64,000 nt of DNA from Amphritea opalescens (GTDB lineage: Bacteria; Pseudomonadota; Gammaproteobacteria; Pseudomonadales; Balneatricaceae), in contig NZ_RQXW01000010.1 of NCBI RefSeq assembly GCF_003957515.1, forward strand, positions 62,001 through 126,000. The letters run 5' to 3'. Positions 8,924 through 20,917 of this stretch are shown piece by piece. The notes below the pieces were generated by a model, which worked only from the letters and a program-made list of their open reading frames with translations, did no database searches and had not been told where the DNA came from. The position numbers and the translations under genes are program-made. Position 1 is the stretch's first letter. Every line of letters starts with the position of its first letter.

Positions 8924-10291
8924 TTACTTACCGATACAGAACGAACTGAAAATTCTACCTAAAAGATCATCAGAGCTAAATTCACCGGTAATCTCACTCA
9001 GGTGATGCTGAGCCTCGCGTAGATCTTCTGCTAATAACTCCCCTGCACCGCCATAGATAAGCTGCTCTTGTCCGGTTAATAGCAGGCTTTCGGCACGGTT
9101 GAGCGCATCAATATGACGGCGTCGAGCAAGGAAGCCGCCCTCGGTGGTGCTCGCATACCCCATACAATCCTTAAGATGCTGGCGTAGATTGTTCACGCCG
9201 ATATCGGCCTTGGCAGACAGGGAAATCAGTGTATGACCATGATGTTCACCGATTACCGGTTCTTCTGAGGTGAGGTCACACTTATTGCGGATAACGGTGA
9301 TTTTGCTTTGATCGTCTAAGCGACTGACGAACTCTGGCCAGATCTGTTGTGGATCATCGGTGGCCGTGGTGCTGCCATCCACCATCAATAGTACGCGGTC
9401 GGCTTTTTGAATCTCATCCCAGGCACGACTAATACCGATTCGCTCTACTTCATCGGGAGAATCCCGCAGACCCGCGGTATCGATGATATGCAGTGGCATG
9501 CCGTCGATATGGATATGTTCTCGTAAGACATCCCGGGTGGTGCCGGCAATATCCGTTACGATGGCCGATTCTTTGCCCGCTAAGGCGTTTAAGAGGCTGG
9601 ATTTACCCGCATTAGGACGGCCAGCAATGACCACATTCATCCCTTCACGGATAAGACTGCCCTGTCGAGCTTCCTGTTTGACTTCCAATAGCTTATCGAT
9701 GATCTGCTGTAGATCCCCCGCGACTTTGCCATCGGCGAGAAAGTCGATCTCCTCTTCGGGGAAATCGATGGCCGCCTCCACATAGATACGCAATCGCGTC
9801 AGGCTTTCCACGAGTTGGTGTATACGCTCTGAGAAGGCGCCCTGAAGGGATTTAAGGGCACAACGGGCGGCTTGCTCTGAACTTGAATCAATCAGATCTG
9901 CAATCGCTTCGGCTTGGGTTAGATCTAGTTTGTCATTGAGGAAGGCGCGTTCCGAAAACTCGCCGGGATTGGCCAATCGGGCACCACATTCAACGACACG
10001 ACGGAGAATGAAATCCATAATAATGGGGCCACCATGGCCCTGAAGTTCGAGTACATCTTCGCCGGTAAAGGAGTTAGGGCCTGGAAAGTAGAGCGCCAGC
10101 CCCTGATCTAATTGATGCTGATCGGCATCGTAAAAAGGGCCATAGTGGGCATAGCGAGGCTTGGGTATGAAGCCAACGACCTGTTCGGCAATGGTGGCTG
10201 CGAGCTTGCCGGACACGCGAACAATACCAACGCCGCCGCGTCCGGGAGGGGTTGCCTGAGCGGCGATGGTGTCCTGGTTAATCAGCGTCAT
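8924..10291 (-). CDS. mnmE: tRNA uridine-5-carboxymethylaminomethyl GTPase MnmE (TrmE)
   Basis: 455 residues, the family's usual length. With MnmG it makes the cmnm5/nm5 modification on wobble U34 of several tRNAs. The N-terminal tetrahydrofolate-binding domain begins [19 protein letters not shown]. The G domain has GRPNAGKS (residues 224-231), TTRD, DTAG and NKCD. The C-terminus ends in CIGK with the essential Cys452. Its neighbours to the right (yidC, rnpA, rpmH) follow the standard origin order. mnmG, which usually flanks mnmE in Pseudomonas-like genomes, is not to its left here. Confidence 0.98.
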   Translation of the reverse strand: MTLINQDTIAAQATPPGRGGVGIVRVSGKLAATIAEQVVGFIPKPRYAHYGPFYDADQHQLDQGLALYFPGPNSFTGEDVLELQGHGGPIIMDFILRRVVECGARLANPGEFSERAFLNDKLDLTQAEAIADLIDSSSEQAARCALKSLQGAFSERIHQLVESLTRLRIYVEAAIDFPEEEIDFLADGKVAGDLQQIIDKLLEVKQEARQGSLIREGMNVVIAGRPNAGKSSLLNALAGKESAIVTDIAGTTRDVLREHIHIDGMPLHIIDTAGLRDSPDEVERIGISRAWDEIQKADRVLLMVDGSTTATDDPQQIWPEFVSRLDDQSKITVIRNKCDLTSEEPVIGEHHGHTLISLSAKADIGVNNLRQHLKDCMGYASTTEGGFLARRRHIDALNRAESLLLTGQEQLIYGGAGELLAEDLREAQHHLSEITGEFSSDDLLGRIFSSFCIGK

Positions 10292-10501
10292 TGGTACCTC
10301 GGGAGTGATTAGGTGGCTAGCAAAAAAGATGATTTTAGCATAACCGTTGTCAGTGGTTCGAATATCAAGGGTCGACTCTAAGCTCGTTAGTCGGTTATTT
10401 AGTTTTTGGCGATAGAGCAGAGATGAAATCTCTTAGCCGGGAATGACTTTAACTGGTCGAGTGAGTCGCGAGCTTGGGTTTAATCGCTAGATGAAGCCAA
10501 T

Positions 10502-10528
10502 AAAAAAGGCCTCCGAGGAGACCTTTTT
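10502..10528 (-). terminator. Rho-independent terminator after yidC
   Basis: AAAAAGG (10503-10509) with CTC pairs with GAG and CCTTTTT (10522-10528), with one C/A mismatch and a small loop. On the minus strand the stem ends in a T-run. It lies 19 bases after the yidC stop. Confidence 0.8.
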
Positions 10529-10546
10529 ATCAAACTGAGGCTAGGC

Positions 10547-12217
10547 TTACTTACTAGGGCCTTCACCTTCAATTTGCTTATTGATTATATACTGCTGTGT
10601 GATCGACAGAATGTTGTTAACCAACCAGTACAGAACCAGACCTGCTGGGAACCATAGGAAGAAGAAGGTGAAGACAATCGGCAGCATCTTCATAATCTTG
10701 GCCTGCATAGGATCTGGAGGTGTTGGGTTCAGCAGTTGCTGAATAAACATGGTCGCACCCATCAAGATAGGCAGCAGGAAGTAAGGGTCCATGACGGAAA
10801 GGTCATTAATCCACAAGGCGAAAGGTGCATGACGCAGCTCAACCGATTCCATCAGGGTCCAGTACAGGGCGATAAACACCGGCATCTGCGCCACGATAGG
10901 AAGACAGCCGCCCAGCGGATTGATCTTCTCTTTCTTGTAGAGTTCCATCATTGCCTGAGACATCTTCTGGCGGTCATCACCGTGAAGCTCTTTCAGGCGG
11001 GTCATCTCTGGCCCAAACTTACGCATCTTCGCCATCGATTTAAAGGCTTTAGCGTTCACTTGGAACAACAGGGCTTTAACAATGATGGTGATGAAGATGA
11101 TCGACACGCCCCAGTTACCGACAAAACCATGGATGGTTTTGAGCAACCAAGCCAGTGGTGTGGCGATAAACCAAAGAATACCGTAATCAACCGTCAGTTC
11201 TAAGTTAGGCGCAGCCTGTTCGAGTAAGTCGGTGTCTTTCGGACCGGCATAGAAGTTGGCGTTAACCGTTTTCGTTTCGCCAGGAGCAACCGTAAACTCA
11301 GGGGAGACAAAACCAGCGATATAGTTACCGTTACTCACCCGGCTGCTATAGCTATATTCTGCACCAGGGGCTGGAATCCAAGCACTCAAGAAATAGTGCT
11401 GTGACATCGCCACCCAGCCATCTTGGCTGACTTTCTTGATGTTTGCTTCCTGCATATCATCGAAAGTTACTTTTTCGTAGTGTTCATCTTCTGTGGAGAA
11501 CACCGCGCCGAGGAAGGCTTGCATACCCATACTGGTTGTCTGTGATGGATCTTTTGAACCATCGCGTTTGATCTGACCAAAGAGTTTTGCCTGCCAAGTG
11601 TCAGCGGAGCCATTGTTAACCAGGAAGTCCTGTTCAATGGTGTAGTTGCCGGCAGTGAAACGGAAACGTTTGGTAATCACAACCCCATCATCACCGTTAT
11701 GAACCAAGTCAACGACCAGTTCATCGCCTTCCAGCTGATAGCTGTTTTTAGCGGAGGTGTATTGTGGACGACCATTGGGGCTGGCATCGAGACCATCTTT
11801 ACCAATCAGGCCACTTTGGGAGACATAGGTACGGTTGCCATTCTGCTCCAGCAAGACAAAAGGTTGATCATTATCTAGCGCTGCTTTGTGCTTCGGCAGG
11901 GTCAGTTCAATGATGTCGCCACCTTTGGTATCGATTAGCAGTTCAAGCACATCGGTCTTAATTGAAACCAGTTGCTGCTGTGCTGCTGCAGCCGCTTTTG
12001 CGGCGGGCAGATCAGTATTGGCAGCGGTTGCACCGTCTGTTGTCGGCAGGTCACTACCTGCTGTTGCTACCGGATCTACTGTAGATTGGTAAGCTGAAAC
12101 CGATTCTGCTTGAGCCACAGGGACGGTTTTAACACCGTAATCTTGGTTCCATTGAAGCACCAGCATATAGGAAATTATTGCCAGTGCTGCGATCAATATA
12201 ATGCGCTGTACATCCAT
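10547..12217 (-). CDS. yidC: Membrane protein insertase YidC
   Basis: 556 residues. YidC inserts and folds inner-membrane proteins, alone or with SecYEG. There is an N-terminal membrane anchor (about residues 5-22), a linker rich in Ala and Thr, a large periplasmic beta domain (about 70-330), and the conserved five-helix insertase core (about 350-545, including NPLGGCLPIVAQMPVFIALYW). It follows rnpA after 18 bases. The membrane insertion factor gene yidD, which usually lies between them, is absent. Confidence 0.98.
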   Translation of the reverse strand: MDVQRIILIAALAIISYMLVLQWNQDYGVKTVPVAQAESVSAYQSTVDPVATAGSDLPTTDGATAANTDLPAAKAAAAAQQQLVSIKTDVLELLIDTKGGDIIELTLPKHKAALDNDQPFVLLEQNGNRTYVSQSGLIGKDGLDASPNGRPQYTSAKNSYQLEGDELVVDLVHNGDDGVVITKRFRFTAGNYTIEQDFLVNNGSADTWQAKLFGQIKRDGSKDPSQTTSMGMQAFLGAVFSTEDEHYEKVTFDDMQEANIKKVSQDGWVAMSQHYFLSAWIPAPGAEYSYSSRVSNGNYIAGFVSPEFTVAPGETKTVNANFYAGPKDTDLLEQAAPNLELTVDYGILWFIATPLAWLLKTIHGFVGNWGVSIIFITIIVKALLFQVNAKAFKSMAKMRKFGPEMTRLKELHGDDRQKMSQAMMELYKKEKINPLGGCLPIVAQMPVFIALYWTLMESVELRHAPFALWINDLSVMDPYFLLPILMGATMFIQQLLNPTPPDPMQAKIMKMLPIVFTFFFLWFPAGLVLYWLVNNILSITQQYIINKQIEGEGPSK

Positions 12218-12235
12218 GGTTTCTGGACCATTCAG

Positions 12236-12622
12236 TTATGAGTTTGATTTTGTTTTATCGGATTTTGCCTTGGCCCGGCCAATCAGTCTGTTCCAGCTTT
12301 TTAAAATAAGCGCTTGAACTTCGCTGTTATCGAGATCACCTAAACCGGGTCTGGCTAGAATAACGATATCAACGTTGGGTAACTTATGCTGATTAAGACG
12401 GAAAGACTCGCGAATAATACGCCGAACGCGGTTACGATGAACAGCTAAACGGATATTTTTTTTAGAGAAGACAAAGCCAACGCGGGAATGCTCTAGCTCG
12501 TTTGGACGTGCAAGGATCAACAGATGCTTATCTGATACCTTGAGGCTGGCTCGGCTGAATACCTGTTTAAAATCCCCACCAGTCAAAAGTCTCAACTGGC
12601 GGGGATAGCTGAATTCATTCAT
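12236..12622 (-). CDS. rnpA: Ribonuclease P protein component
   Basis: 128 residues. RnpA is the basic protein subunit that helps RNase P RNA process the 5' ends of tRNAs. The RNR signature is visible in HRNRVRRIIRESFR, preceded by GFVFSKKNIRLAV. The C-terminus is lysine-rich. It lies 23 bases after rpmH and is presumably cotranscribed with it and yidC from the promoter at 12857-12885. Confidence 0.96.
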   Translation of the reverse strand: MNEFSYPRQLRLLTGGDFKQVFSRASLKVSDKHLLILARPNELEHSRVGFVFSKKNIRLAVHRNRVRRIIRESFRLNQHKLPNVDIVILARPGLGDLDNSEVQALILKSWNRLIGRAKAKSDKTKSNS

Positions 12623-12645
12623 TCAGAGAGCCTGACAGGCAAAAA

Positions 12646-12780
12646 TTATGCTGACAGACGCTTACGGCCTTTAGCGCGACGACGGTTAATAATAACGCGG
12701 CCGCTCTTAGTTGCCATACGGGCACGGAAACCGTGAGTGCGTTTACGCTTAAGATTACTTGGTTGAAATGTTCTTTTCAT
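12646..12780 (-). CDS. rpmH: 50S ribosomal protein L34
   Basis: A 44-residue very basic protein, too short for common ORF cut-offs but unmistakable. It begins [19 protein letters not shown] and ends GRKRLSA, the canonical L34 sequence and length. The ATG complement is at 12778-12780 and the TAA at 12646-12648. It is the first gene of the leftward rpmH-rnpA-yidC unit, divergent from dnaA. Confidence 0.98.
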   Translation of the reverse strand: MKRTFQPSNLKRKRTHGFRARMATKSGRVIINRRRAKGRKRLSA

Positions 12781-12856
12781 TGGTCAGTCCTACTAACATA
12801 CAGTGTGGTGGTATCAGTAAGGTTGGCTGAATCCCACGGTCAAAAACAGACGCGAA

Positions 12857-12885
12857 ATTATAGGGAAAACATATTGGCATTGCAA
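12857..12885 (-). promoter_or_regulatory. Sigma-70-type promoter for rpmH-rnpA-yidC
   Basis: On the minus strand a TTGCAA -35 (12880-12885) and a perfect TATAAT -10 (12857-12862) are separated by 17 bases. Transcription would start about 70 bases upstream of rpmH. Confidence 0.7.
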
Positions 12886-13312
12886 ACCTTTACTGGCAAT
12901 AAAGTTAAAAAAGGTGGTCTTAATCGCTGCCGAGGTTAAATTGTCGTTACCTATATATAAGTAGAAATAGCGGGTTGTTGGTGGATTATGAATTTATTCA
13001 GATATACACAATAAATTGTGCTTAACTTAATAAAATCATTTAAAAATATAAAGATAGCCTGTTGATAGGTCTGGATATTAACTGTATTTAAAGTATGGAT
13101 AGTTTTTAAACGATCGCTCTGTTTCCCGCATAATATCTGGATTTGGGGCTAACTGATTGAAAAACAGACGGAAAAAGAATTAGCAACAGATTGATTCTAA
13201 CTGTGGATAAGCGGGCTGTTACAAGGTATTATCTGCTGATATTTTTTACGTATTCGATCTTATTCTCGATCACTCCAATAGAGTGAAACCAGAGGATGTT
13301 TAAGGATTAGCT
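12886..13312. other. Probable chromosomal origin (oriC) and dnaA promoter region
   Basis: The divergent rpmH-dnaA gap is the standard oriC site in Pseudomonas-type chromosomes. It holds one consensus DnaA box, TGTGGATAA at 13202-13210, and a very AT-rich stretch at about 12990-13110 suited to unwinding. Weaker box-like sequences with two mismatches occur (for example TGTTGATAG at 13060-13068). Three GATC sites lie near the dnaA end. Only one perfect box could be seen, so the exact origin and its box array remain unproved. Confidence 0.55.
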
Positions 13313-14854
13313 ATGTCGGCTGAGTTGTGGGAACAGTGTCTTCAAAATCTTCAAGATGAGTTCCCCTCACAACAATACAATACCTGGATCCGGCCTCTGA
13401 AGGTGTCTTCGGAGTCTGACGCAGGTTTGGTATTGCTGGCGCCTAATCGTTTTGTAAAAGACTGGGTGAGCGATAAGTACCTTAAGCGGATCAGCGAAGT
13501 CGTTAATGCGGTCAGTGGTGATATTGCCGCCTCGGTAAGCATTGATATCGCTGGACGAGCCAGTGGCTTTTCACAACGCCCGGTTCGCCCTGCGCCACCA
13601 CCGGCCCCAGCTCGTCGTGCGGATACTCGTTATGAGGATAACCAGTCTTTTTCCTCTGCACCGCGCAATCGTACGGCTGCACCGGTTAATCCTCCGGTCG
13701 AAGAGAACCCTCCCTATCAGCTGGCGATTGATGACAGTAGCTTTCAGCCGATCAATCACCGCGAAATTATTACGCCGACCACCATGTCCGGCTCGCCTTC
13801 GCGCAATGTGGATGTTGAAGGCAGTGTGCGTCACCAATCCAACCTAAACCAGTCATTTACCTTTAACTCCTTTGTTCAAGGTAAGTCTAACCAGTTGGCA
13901 TTGGCAGCGGCGCAGCAGGTAGCGGACAATCCAGGTGGTTCATATAACCCACTGTTTATCTACGGTGGTGTTGGTCTAGGTAAAACCCACTTGATGCATG
14001 CGGTGGGCATGGAGATGTTGCAGCGTAATCCGAAAGCCAAGATTGTTTATCTGCACTCAGAACGGTTTGTGGCGGATATGGTGAAGGCGCTACAACTCAA
14101 CGCGATCAATGACTTTAAACGTTATTACCGCTCGGTCGATGCGCTGTTGATCGATGATATTCAGTTTTTTGCCGGTAAAGAGCGTTCGCAAGAAGAGTTC
14201 TTCCACACCTTCAACGCCCTATTAGAGGGTGGTCAGCAGATGATTCTGACCAGTGACCGTTATCCGAAAGAGATTAATGGTGTTGAAGAGCGGCTTAAGT
14301 CTCGGTTTGGTTGGGGCCTTACGGTCGCGATTGAGCCGCCTGAGCTGGAAACCCGTGTCGCCATCTTGATGAAAAAAGCGGAAGAAGCGCAGGTACGTCT
14401 ACCGGATGATTCCGCGTTCTTCTTAGCACAAAAGATTCGCTCCAACGTGCGGGAGCTTGAAGGGGCGCTGAAGCGAGTGATTGCGAATGCTCACTTCACC
14501 GGAAATGCAATAACCACGCCTTTTATTAAAGAATCACTGAAAGACCTGCTGGCATTGCAGGATAAACAGGTTAGTATTGATAATATTCAGCGGGTTGTCG
14601 CCGATTATTATAAGATCAAAGTATCGGATCTACTTTCGAAACGACGCAGTCGTTCTGTGGCTCGGCCAAGGCAGGTTGCTATGACACTGTCTAAAGAGCT
14701 GACCAATCACAGTTTACCTGAGATTGGCGACGCTTTTGGCGGACGGGATCACACCACGGTTCTGCATGGTTGTCGTAAAGTAGCTTCGCTGCGTGAGACC
14801 GATACGGATATAAGAGAGGATTATCAGAACTTATTGCGTCATCTGACGGCGTAG
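13313..14854 (+). CDS. dnaA: Chromosomal replication initiator DnaA
   Basis: 513 residues. DnaA binds oriC, melts it with ATP and loads the helicase. Domain I begins [26 protein letters not shown]. Domain II is a Pro/Arg/Asn-rich linker (about 85-175). Domain III is AAA+ with Walker A GGVGLGKT (218-225) and Walker B LLIDDIQF. Domain IV has the DnaA signature [23 protein letters not shown] precedes the ATG. The linker is long compared with E. coli (467 residues overall). Confidence 0.99.
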   Translation: MSAELWEQCLQNLQDEFPSQQYNTWIRPLKVSSESDAGLVLLAPNRFVKDWVSDKYLKRISEVVNAVSGDIAASVSIDIAGRASGFSQRPVRPAPPPAPARRADTRYEDNQSFSSAPRNRTAAPVNPPVEENPPYQLAIDDSSFQPINHREIITPTTMSGSPSRNVDVEGSVRHQSNLNQSFTFNSFVQGKSNQLALAAAQQVADNPGGSYNPLFIYGGVGLGKTHLMHAVGMEMLQRNPKAKIVYLHSERFVADMVKALQLNAINDFKRYYRSVDALLIDDIQFFAGKERSQEEFFHTFNALLEGGQQMILTSDRYPKEINGVEERLKSRFGWGLTVAIEPPELETRVAILMKKAEEAQVRLPDDSAFFLAQKIRSNVRELEGALKRVIANAHFTGNAITTPFIKESLKDLLALQDKQVSIDNIQRVVADYYKIKVSDLLSKRRSRSVARPRQVAMTLSKELTNHSLPEIGDAFGGRDHTTVLHGCRKVASLRETDTDIREDYQNLLRHLTA

Positions 14855-14882
14855 TGGTCTGATCAATTAAGGGTAGCAAAAG

Positions 14883-15986
14883 ATGAAATTTGTTATTTCG
14901 CGAGAAGCGCTAATTAAGCCGTTGCAGTTGGTTGCAGGGGTTGTGGAACGTCGTCAGACACTGCCAGTGCTTTCCAATATCCTGCTGGTCGCTGAAGGTG
15001 ATCAGTTGTCGATGACCGGCACCGATCTGGAAGTTGAACTGGTGGGTCGGGTGCAGTTGGATGAACCGGCTGAAGCGGGTTCAATCACAGTACCTGCCCG
15101 TAAGCTGATGGATATCTGTAAATCCCTGCCAGATTCCGCTCAGATTGAGCTGACACTGACAGGCCAGAAAATGGTCATTAAAGCCGGCCGCAGCCGTTTT
15201 ACTCTCTCTACCCTACCGGCGGCTGAGTTTCCTAATGTTGAGGATAGTCCTGAATCATTTGAGCTCAATGTGCTGCAAAGCCAGCTGCGCCATCTGATTG
15301 ATCAGACCGGCTTTTCGATGGCCCAACAGGATGTGCGTTACTACCTTAACGGCATGCTGCTGGAGATCACTGAGAACAGTCTGCGGGCGGTCTCTACCGA
15401 TGGCCACCGTTTGGCCACCAGTGTTGCTGAAGTCGACACTAAAGGGCCGGCTAATCATCAGTTTATTGTGCCGCGTAAAGGTATTCTTGAGCTGGCGCGT
15501 CTGCTGCAAAGCGGCGATGAGCAAGTGAAACTCGTAGTCGGTGCGAACCATATCCGTGCCCATGCGGGTGATTTTACCTTCACCTCTAAATTGGTTGACG
15601 GTAAGTTCCCCGATTATCAGCGAGTTATTCCCCAGGGTGGCGATAAGTTCATGCTGGGCACTCGTCAGGAATTGCGTCAGGTGTTTAGCCGCATCGCTAT
15701 CCTGTCGAACGAGAAATATCGCGGTGTGCGTTTGTCCCTTACCAACGGTTATCTGCAGGTGATGGCGAACAACCCCGAGCAGGAAGAAGCGGAAGAAACG
15801 GTTGCCGTTGATTATGAAGGCGATACCTTGGAAATTGGCTTTAACGTCAACTACCTGTTGGATGTGTTATCCATCGTTAGTTCTGAAGTGGTACGTTTCA
15901 CCCTTGCTGACTCCAACAGCAGTGCATTGATTGAGGGGTTGGATGATGCCAACTCACTCTACGTCGTTATGCCGATGCGGATGTAA
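14883..15986 (+). CDS. dnaN: DNA polymerase III beta sliding clamp
   Basis: 367 residues, exactly the common length. The clamp is a ring-shaped dimer that tethers polymerases to DNA. Three repeated clamp domains are visible: it starts MKFVISREALIKPLQLVAGV, includes RQTLPVLSNILL, and ends in VMPMRM, the conserved C-terminal clamp motif. It begins 28 bases after dnaA and is followed by recF, so a dnaA-dnaN-recF-gyrB operon is likely. Confidence 0.99.
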   Translation: MKFVISREALIKPLQLVAGVVERRQTLPVLSNILLVAEGDQLSMTGTDLEVELVGRVQLDEPAEAGSITVPARKLMDICKSLPDSAQIELTLTGQKMVIKAGRSRFTLSTLPAAEFPNVEDSPESFELNVLQSQLRHLIDQTGFSMAQQDVRYYLNGMLLEITENSLRAVSTDGHRLATSVAEVDTKGPANHQFIVPRKGILELARLLQSGDEQVKLVVGANHIRAHAGDFTFTSKLVDGKFPDYQRVIPQGGDKFMLGTRQELRQVFSRIAILSNEKYRGVRLSLTNGYLQVMANNPEQEEAEETVAVDYEGDTLEIGFNVNYLLDVLSIVSSEVVRFTLADSNSSALIEGLDDANSLYVVMPMRM

Positions 15987-15993
15987 TCCTGTC

Positions 15994-16010
15994 AGGGGCC
16001 CTAGGCCCCT
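15994..16010 (+). terminator. Short GC hairpin between dnaN and recF
   Basis: AGGGGCC (15994-16000) and GGCCCCT (16004-16010) form a 7-bp stem with a CTA loop, followed by TTCTTCT. The T-run is imperfect; it may attenuate rather than end transcription into recF. Confidence 0.5.
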
Positions 16011-16028
16011 TCTTCTACCCTCCTCTAT

Positions 16029-17117
16029 ATGCCAATAACCCAGCTGAATATTCGCGCCGTTCGCAACCTTAGCGAGCTGAGCCTGTCTCCCTCACCCGGA
16101 ATCAATATCATCCACGGCCCCAATGGCAGTGGCAAAAGCAGTGTGCTTGAAGCGATCCATATGCTCGGGCTCTGCCGATCATTTCGTACCAATAAACTCA
16201 ACCATCTGATACAAACCGGAGCATCCCAGTGCACGGTGTTTGCCCAGGTGGATGCGATGGGCACTGGCGCGAGTCAGCCATTGGGTGTTGAACGTAATCT
16301 CGAAAGCGATTGCCGTATCCGTTATGCGGGCAACAACATCGATATCACTACGCTGGCAGAGCTGTTACCGGTGCAGGTAATCAACGCCGAAACCTTCATG
16401 ATTTTGGAAGGCAGTCCAGCGGTCAGGCGGCAGTTTTTGGACTGGGGTTCGTTCCATTCAAATCCAGAATTTATAAGGCTTTGGCGTGGTTTTCGACGGG
16501 TATTAAAACAGCGAAATTCTTTGCTGAAATATGGTAAAATTGAGCAACGAATTCGGGCGGTCTGGGACCAAGAATTTATTAGCTATGCTGAGCAGTTAAA
16601 TACACTTCGTGAACTGTATATTGAAGCATTAAAACCCGAATTTGATGTAATCCTTGCTGATCTGCTTGAAGGCGTCAGCATCGATCTGAGTTTTAGTCCC
16701 GGATGGGATAAAAAACGCGGCCTTGATCAGGTATTGAATGATAATTTTGAACGCGATCTGCGTCAGGGTTATACCAGTGCCGGACCACAAAGGGCTGACC
16801 TGCGCCTCAAAGTTGATGGCCACACCGCTGCAGAACGTCTCTCACGGGGACAGAAGAAAATAGTGGTGAGCAGCCTCAAGTTGGCGCAGGGCGTTTTATT
16901 TTACAAGTTGAACAGTCGCGCCTGCATCTATCTGATTGATGACCTTCCGTCAGAGCTAGATCAGCAGCACAGCAGGCTGTTCTGTCATTATTTAGAGAAA
17001 ACGGCGAGCCAGTGCTTTATCACCAGTGTGGATAAAGAGGCGCTCACCGGTTACTGGTCCGACCAGGCCGAGTTACGTTTTTTCAATATACAAGAGGGTG
17101 CGTTTAGCACTCAGTAA
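16029..17117 (+). CDS. recF: DNA replication and repair protein RecF
   Basis: 362 residues. RecF is an SMC-like ATPase that, with RecO and RecR, loads RecA at gaps. Walker A is GPNGSGKS near residues 34-41 (after PGINIIHG). The ABC-type signature LSRGQKK and a Walker B-like YLIDDLPSELD lie near the C-terminus. The start MPITQLNIRAVRNL is typical. The gene lies 43 bases after dnaN and 19 before gyrB. Confidence 0.97.
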   Translation: MPITQLNIRAVRNLSELSLSPSPGINIIHGPNGSGKSSVLEAIHMLGLCRSFRTNKLNHLIQTGASQCTVFAQVDAMGTGASQPLGVERNLESDCRIRYAGNNIDITTLAELLPVQVINAETFMILEGSPAVRRQFLDWGSFHSNPEFIRLWRGFRRVLKQRNSLLKYGKIEQRIRAVWDQEFISYAEQLNTLRELYIEALKPEFDVILADLLEGVSIDLSFSPGWDKKRGLDQVLNDNFERDLRQGYTSAGPQRADLRLKVDGHTAAERLSRGQKKIVVSSLKLAQGVLFYKLNSRACIYLIDDLPSELDQQHSRLFCHYLEKTASQCFITSVDKEALTGYWSDQAELRFFNIQEGAFSTQ

Positions 17118-17135
17118 TACAGCCAGGAGATCTGA

Positions 17136-19562
<2,427 letters not shown>

Positions 19563-19578
19563 TGGGGTTTCTGTCATT

Positions 19579-19640
19579 TCTCATTTGAAATGAAATGTTT
19601 TCTCAGAATAGAGAAATGGCGTCTCATTTAGAATGAAATG
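19579..19640. repeat. Two near-identical 19-base direct repeats after gyrB
   Basis: TCTCATTTGAAATGAAATG (19579-19597) and TCTCATTTAGAATGAAATG (19622-19640) differ only at two adjacent bases. Each is partly self-complementary (CATTT...AAATG). Function unknown. Confidence 0.6.
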
Positions 19641-19649
19641 GAAAAACTA

Positions 19650-19673
19650 AAAAGCAGCCGAATGGCTGCTTTT
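19650..19673 (+). terminator. Rho-independent terminator after gyrB
   Basis: AAAAGCAGCC (19650-19659) and GGCTGCTTTT (19664-19673) form a perfect 10-bp stem with a GAAT loop and terminal T-run. Confidence 0.92.
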
Positions 19674-19953
19674 CTATTTCGATCTAGTATTACCAAGAAA
19701 TGCCAGCTTTGTGCCAAAAGCGGACGAATAATAGGCTCGATTTTATGAACGTTTAGGTACAATGTTTGTGAATGATGGAGCAGTCAGCACCGTCTTTTTC
19801 CTGTTTGACTGCTTGGAGTACTAATTCAGTTTAGCAACTCCTAACTACGAGGCCTGTCGAGCAGGGATAAATACTTATTCGTAGGCTCCCTCTGCGAAAA
19901 GTTACCATGCCTAAGGGGGGATGTGTTTCGAATGGGTCATCATAAGGTTTCCT

Positions 19954-20868
19954 CTATTGATGAAAAATGGGTAGTACGTTATTGGCTATGTCAGTCATAC
20001 TGTATTCTATGGGCCTATCGTTTTTCCTGAAATGAAGTCCGATGTGGTCAACGCCTGCGGCCTTCATACTTTCAAGTTCTTTTATGAGACCGTTGACACC
20101 GGTTTTTATCCCGAAACGTTGTCGTTCTATAGGGGCATTAACATCAGAAACTAAATCTAAATGAATGAAACTAACATAAGGCTTTGAGCCAGCGACCTTT
20201 CGCCATAAAGCGACACGATTTGTGTGATCTTCCGGTGTTCCCGGGTAGGCTAACCAACCATCCAGGTTCCCACCTATCCACTCAGGTGACTGTTGTGCGA
20301 GTCCTGCAACGTAAATAGGGAACTTAGGAACCTCAGGATAAATTTTTTGACCCAACATTAATTTCGAATTCGAATGGTCTTTTAGTATTTCAACAGCATC
20401 TCTGAATAGCTGCCCCCTAGACGCATAATTCACGCCAAACAATGGATACTCTGATGGTCTATCCCCGCTAGCTACGCCCAGTATCAGGCGATTGTGGCTT
20501 AATTCTGCTGTCGTATTAGCAGATTTTTTTACTAACCAAGGTTGTCTCAGTGGTAAAACGATTGCAGCAGTACCCAGTAAGATTTTATTAGTGACACCTG
20601 CTAAATAGCCAAGATAAGTGAAGGCTTCAAAAACTTGGGCGGCATCTCCAAAATCAGGGTCATACAATGGAACATCACGGACCCATGCGGTACTGAAGCC
20701 TAATCTATCAGCCAGCTGAATCCGTTCCTTGTGCAAAGACAGATCAGGCACACCGAATGGCCTACCGGCTTTTACACCTTTACTTTGTCCTTCTTGAGAC
20801 CAGTCGTTATCTAAAGGCAGCTCAACGCCAATTGAGAAGCCTAAATTCTGTAATTTGTCGAAAGTCAT
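19954..20868 (-). CDS. LLM-class flavin-dependent oxidoreductase
   Basis: 304 residues of the bacterial luciferase-like monooxygenase superfamily, which uses reduced FMN or F420. The TIM-barrel features are visible: LADRLGFSTAWVRDVPL, ILLGTAAIVLPLRQPWLVKK and LSHNRLILGVASGDRPSEYPLFG. It resembles the small LLM subfamily whose substrates are unknown. The ATG at 20868 has GAGGAG five to ten bases upstream; a GTG two codons earlier overlaps that site and is less likely. It lies 49 bases downstream of the MFS gene and is probably cotranscribed, both possibly controlled by the divergent LysR gene. Confidence 0.85.
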   Translation of the reverse strand: MTFDKLQNLGFSIGVELPLDNDWSQEGQSKGVKAGRPFGVPDLSLHKERIQLADRLGFSTAWVRDVPLYDPDFGDAAQVFEAFTYLGYLAGVTNKILLGTAAIVLPLRQPWLVKKSANTTAELSHNRLILGVASGDRPSEYPLFGVNYASRGQLFRDAVEILKDHSNSKLMLGQKIYPEVPKFPIYVAGLAQQSPEWIGGNLDGWLAYPGTPEDHTNRVALWRKVAGSKPYVSFIHLDLVSDVNAPIERQRFGIKTGVNGLIKELESMKAAGVDHIGLHFRKNDRPIEYSMTDIANNVLPIFHQ

Positions 20869-20917
20869 ATACACTCCTCTATTCTCTATGGGGGGCTTTC
20901 CCCCCAGGCATTGGGTT

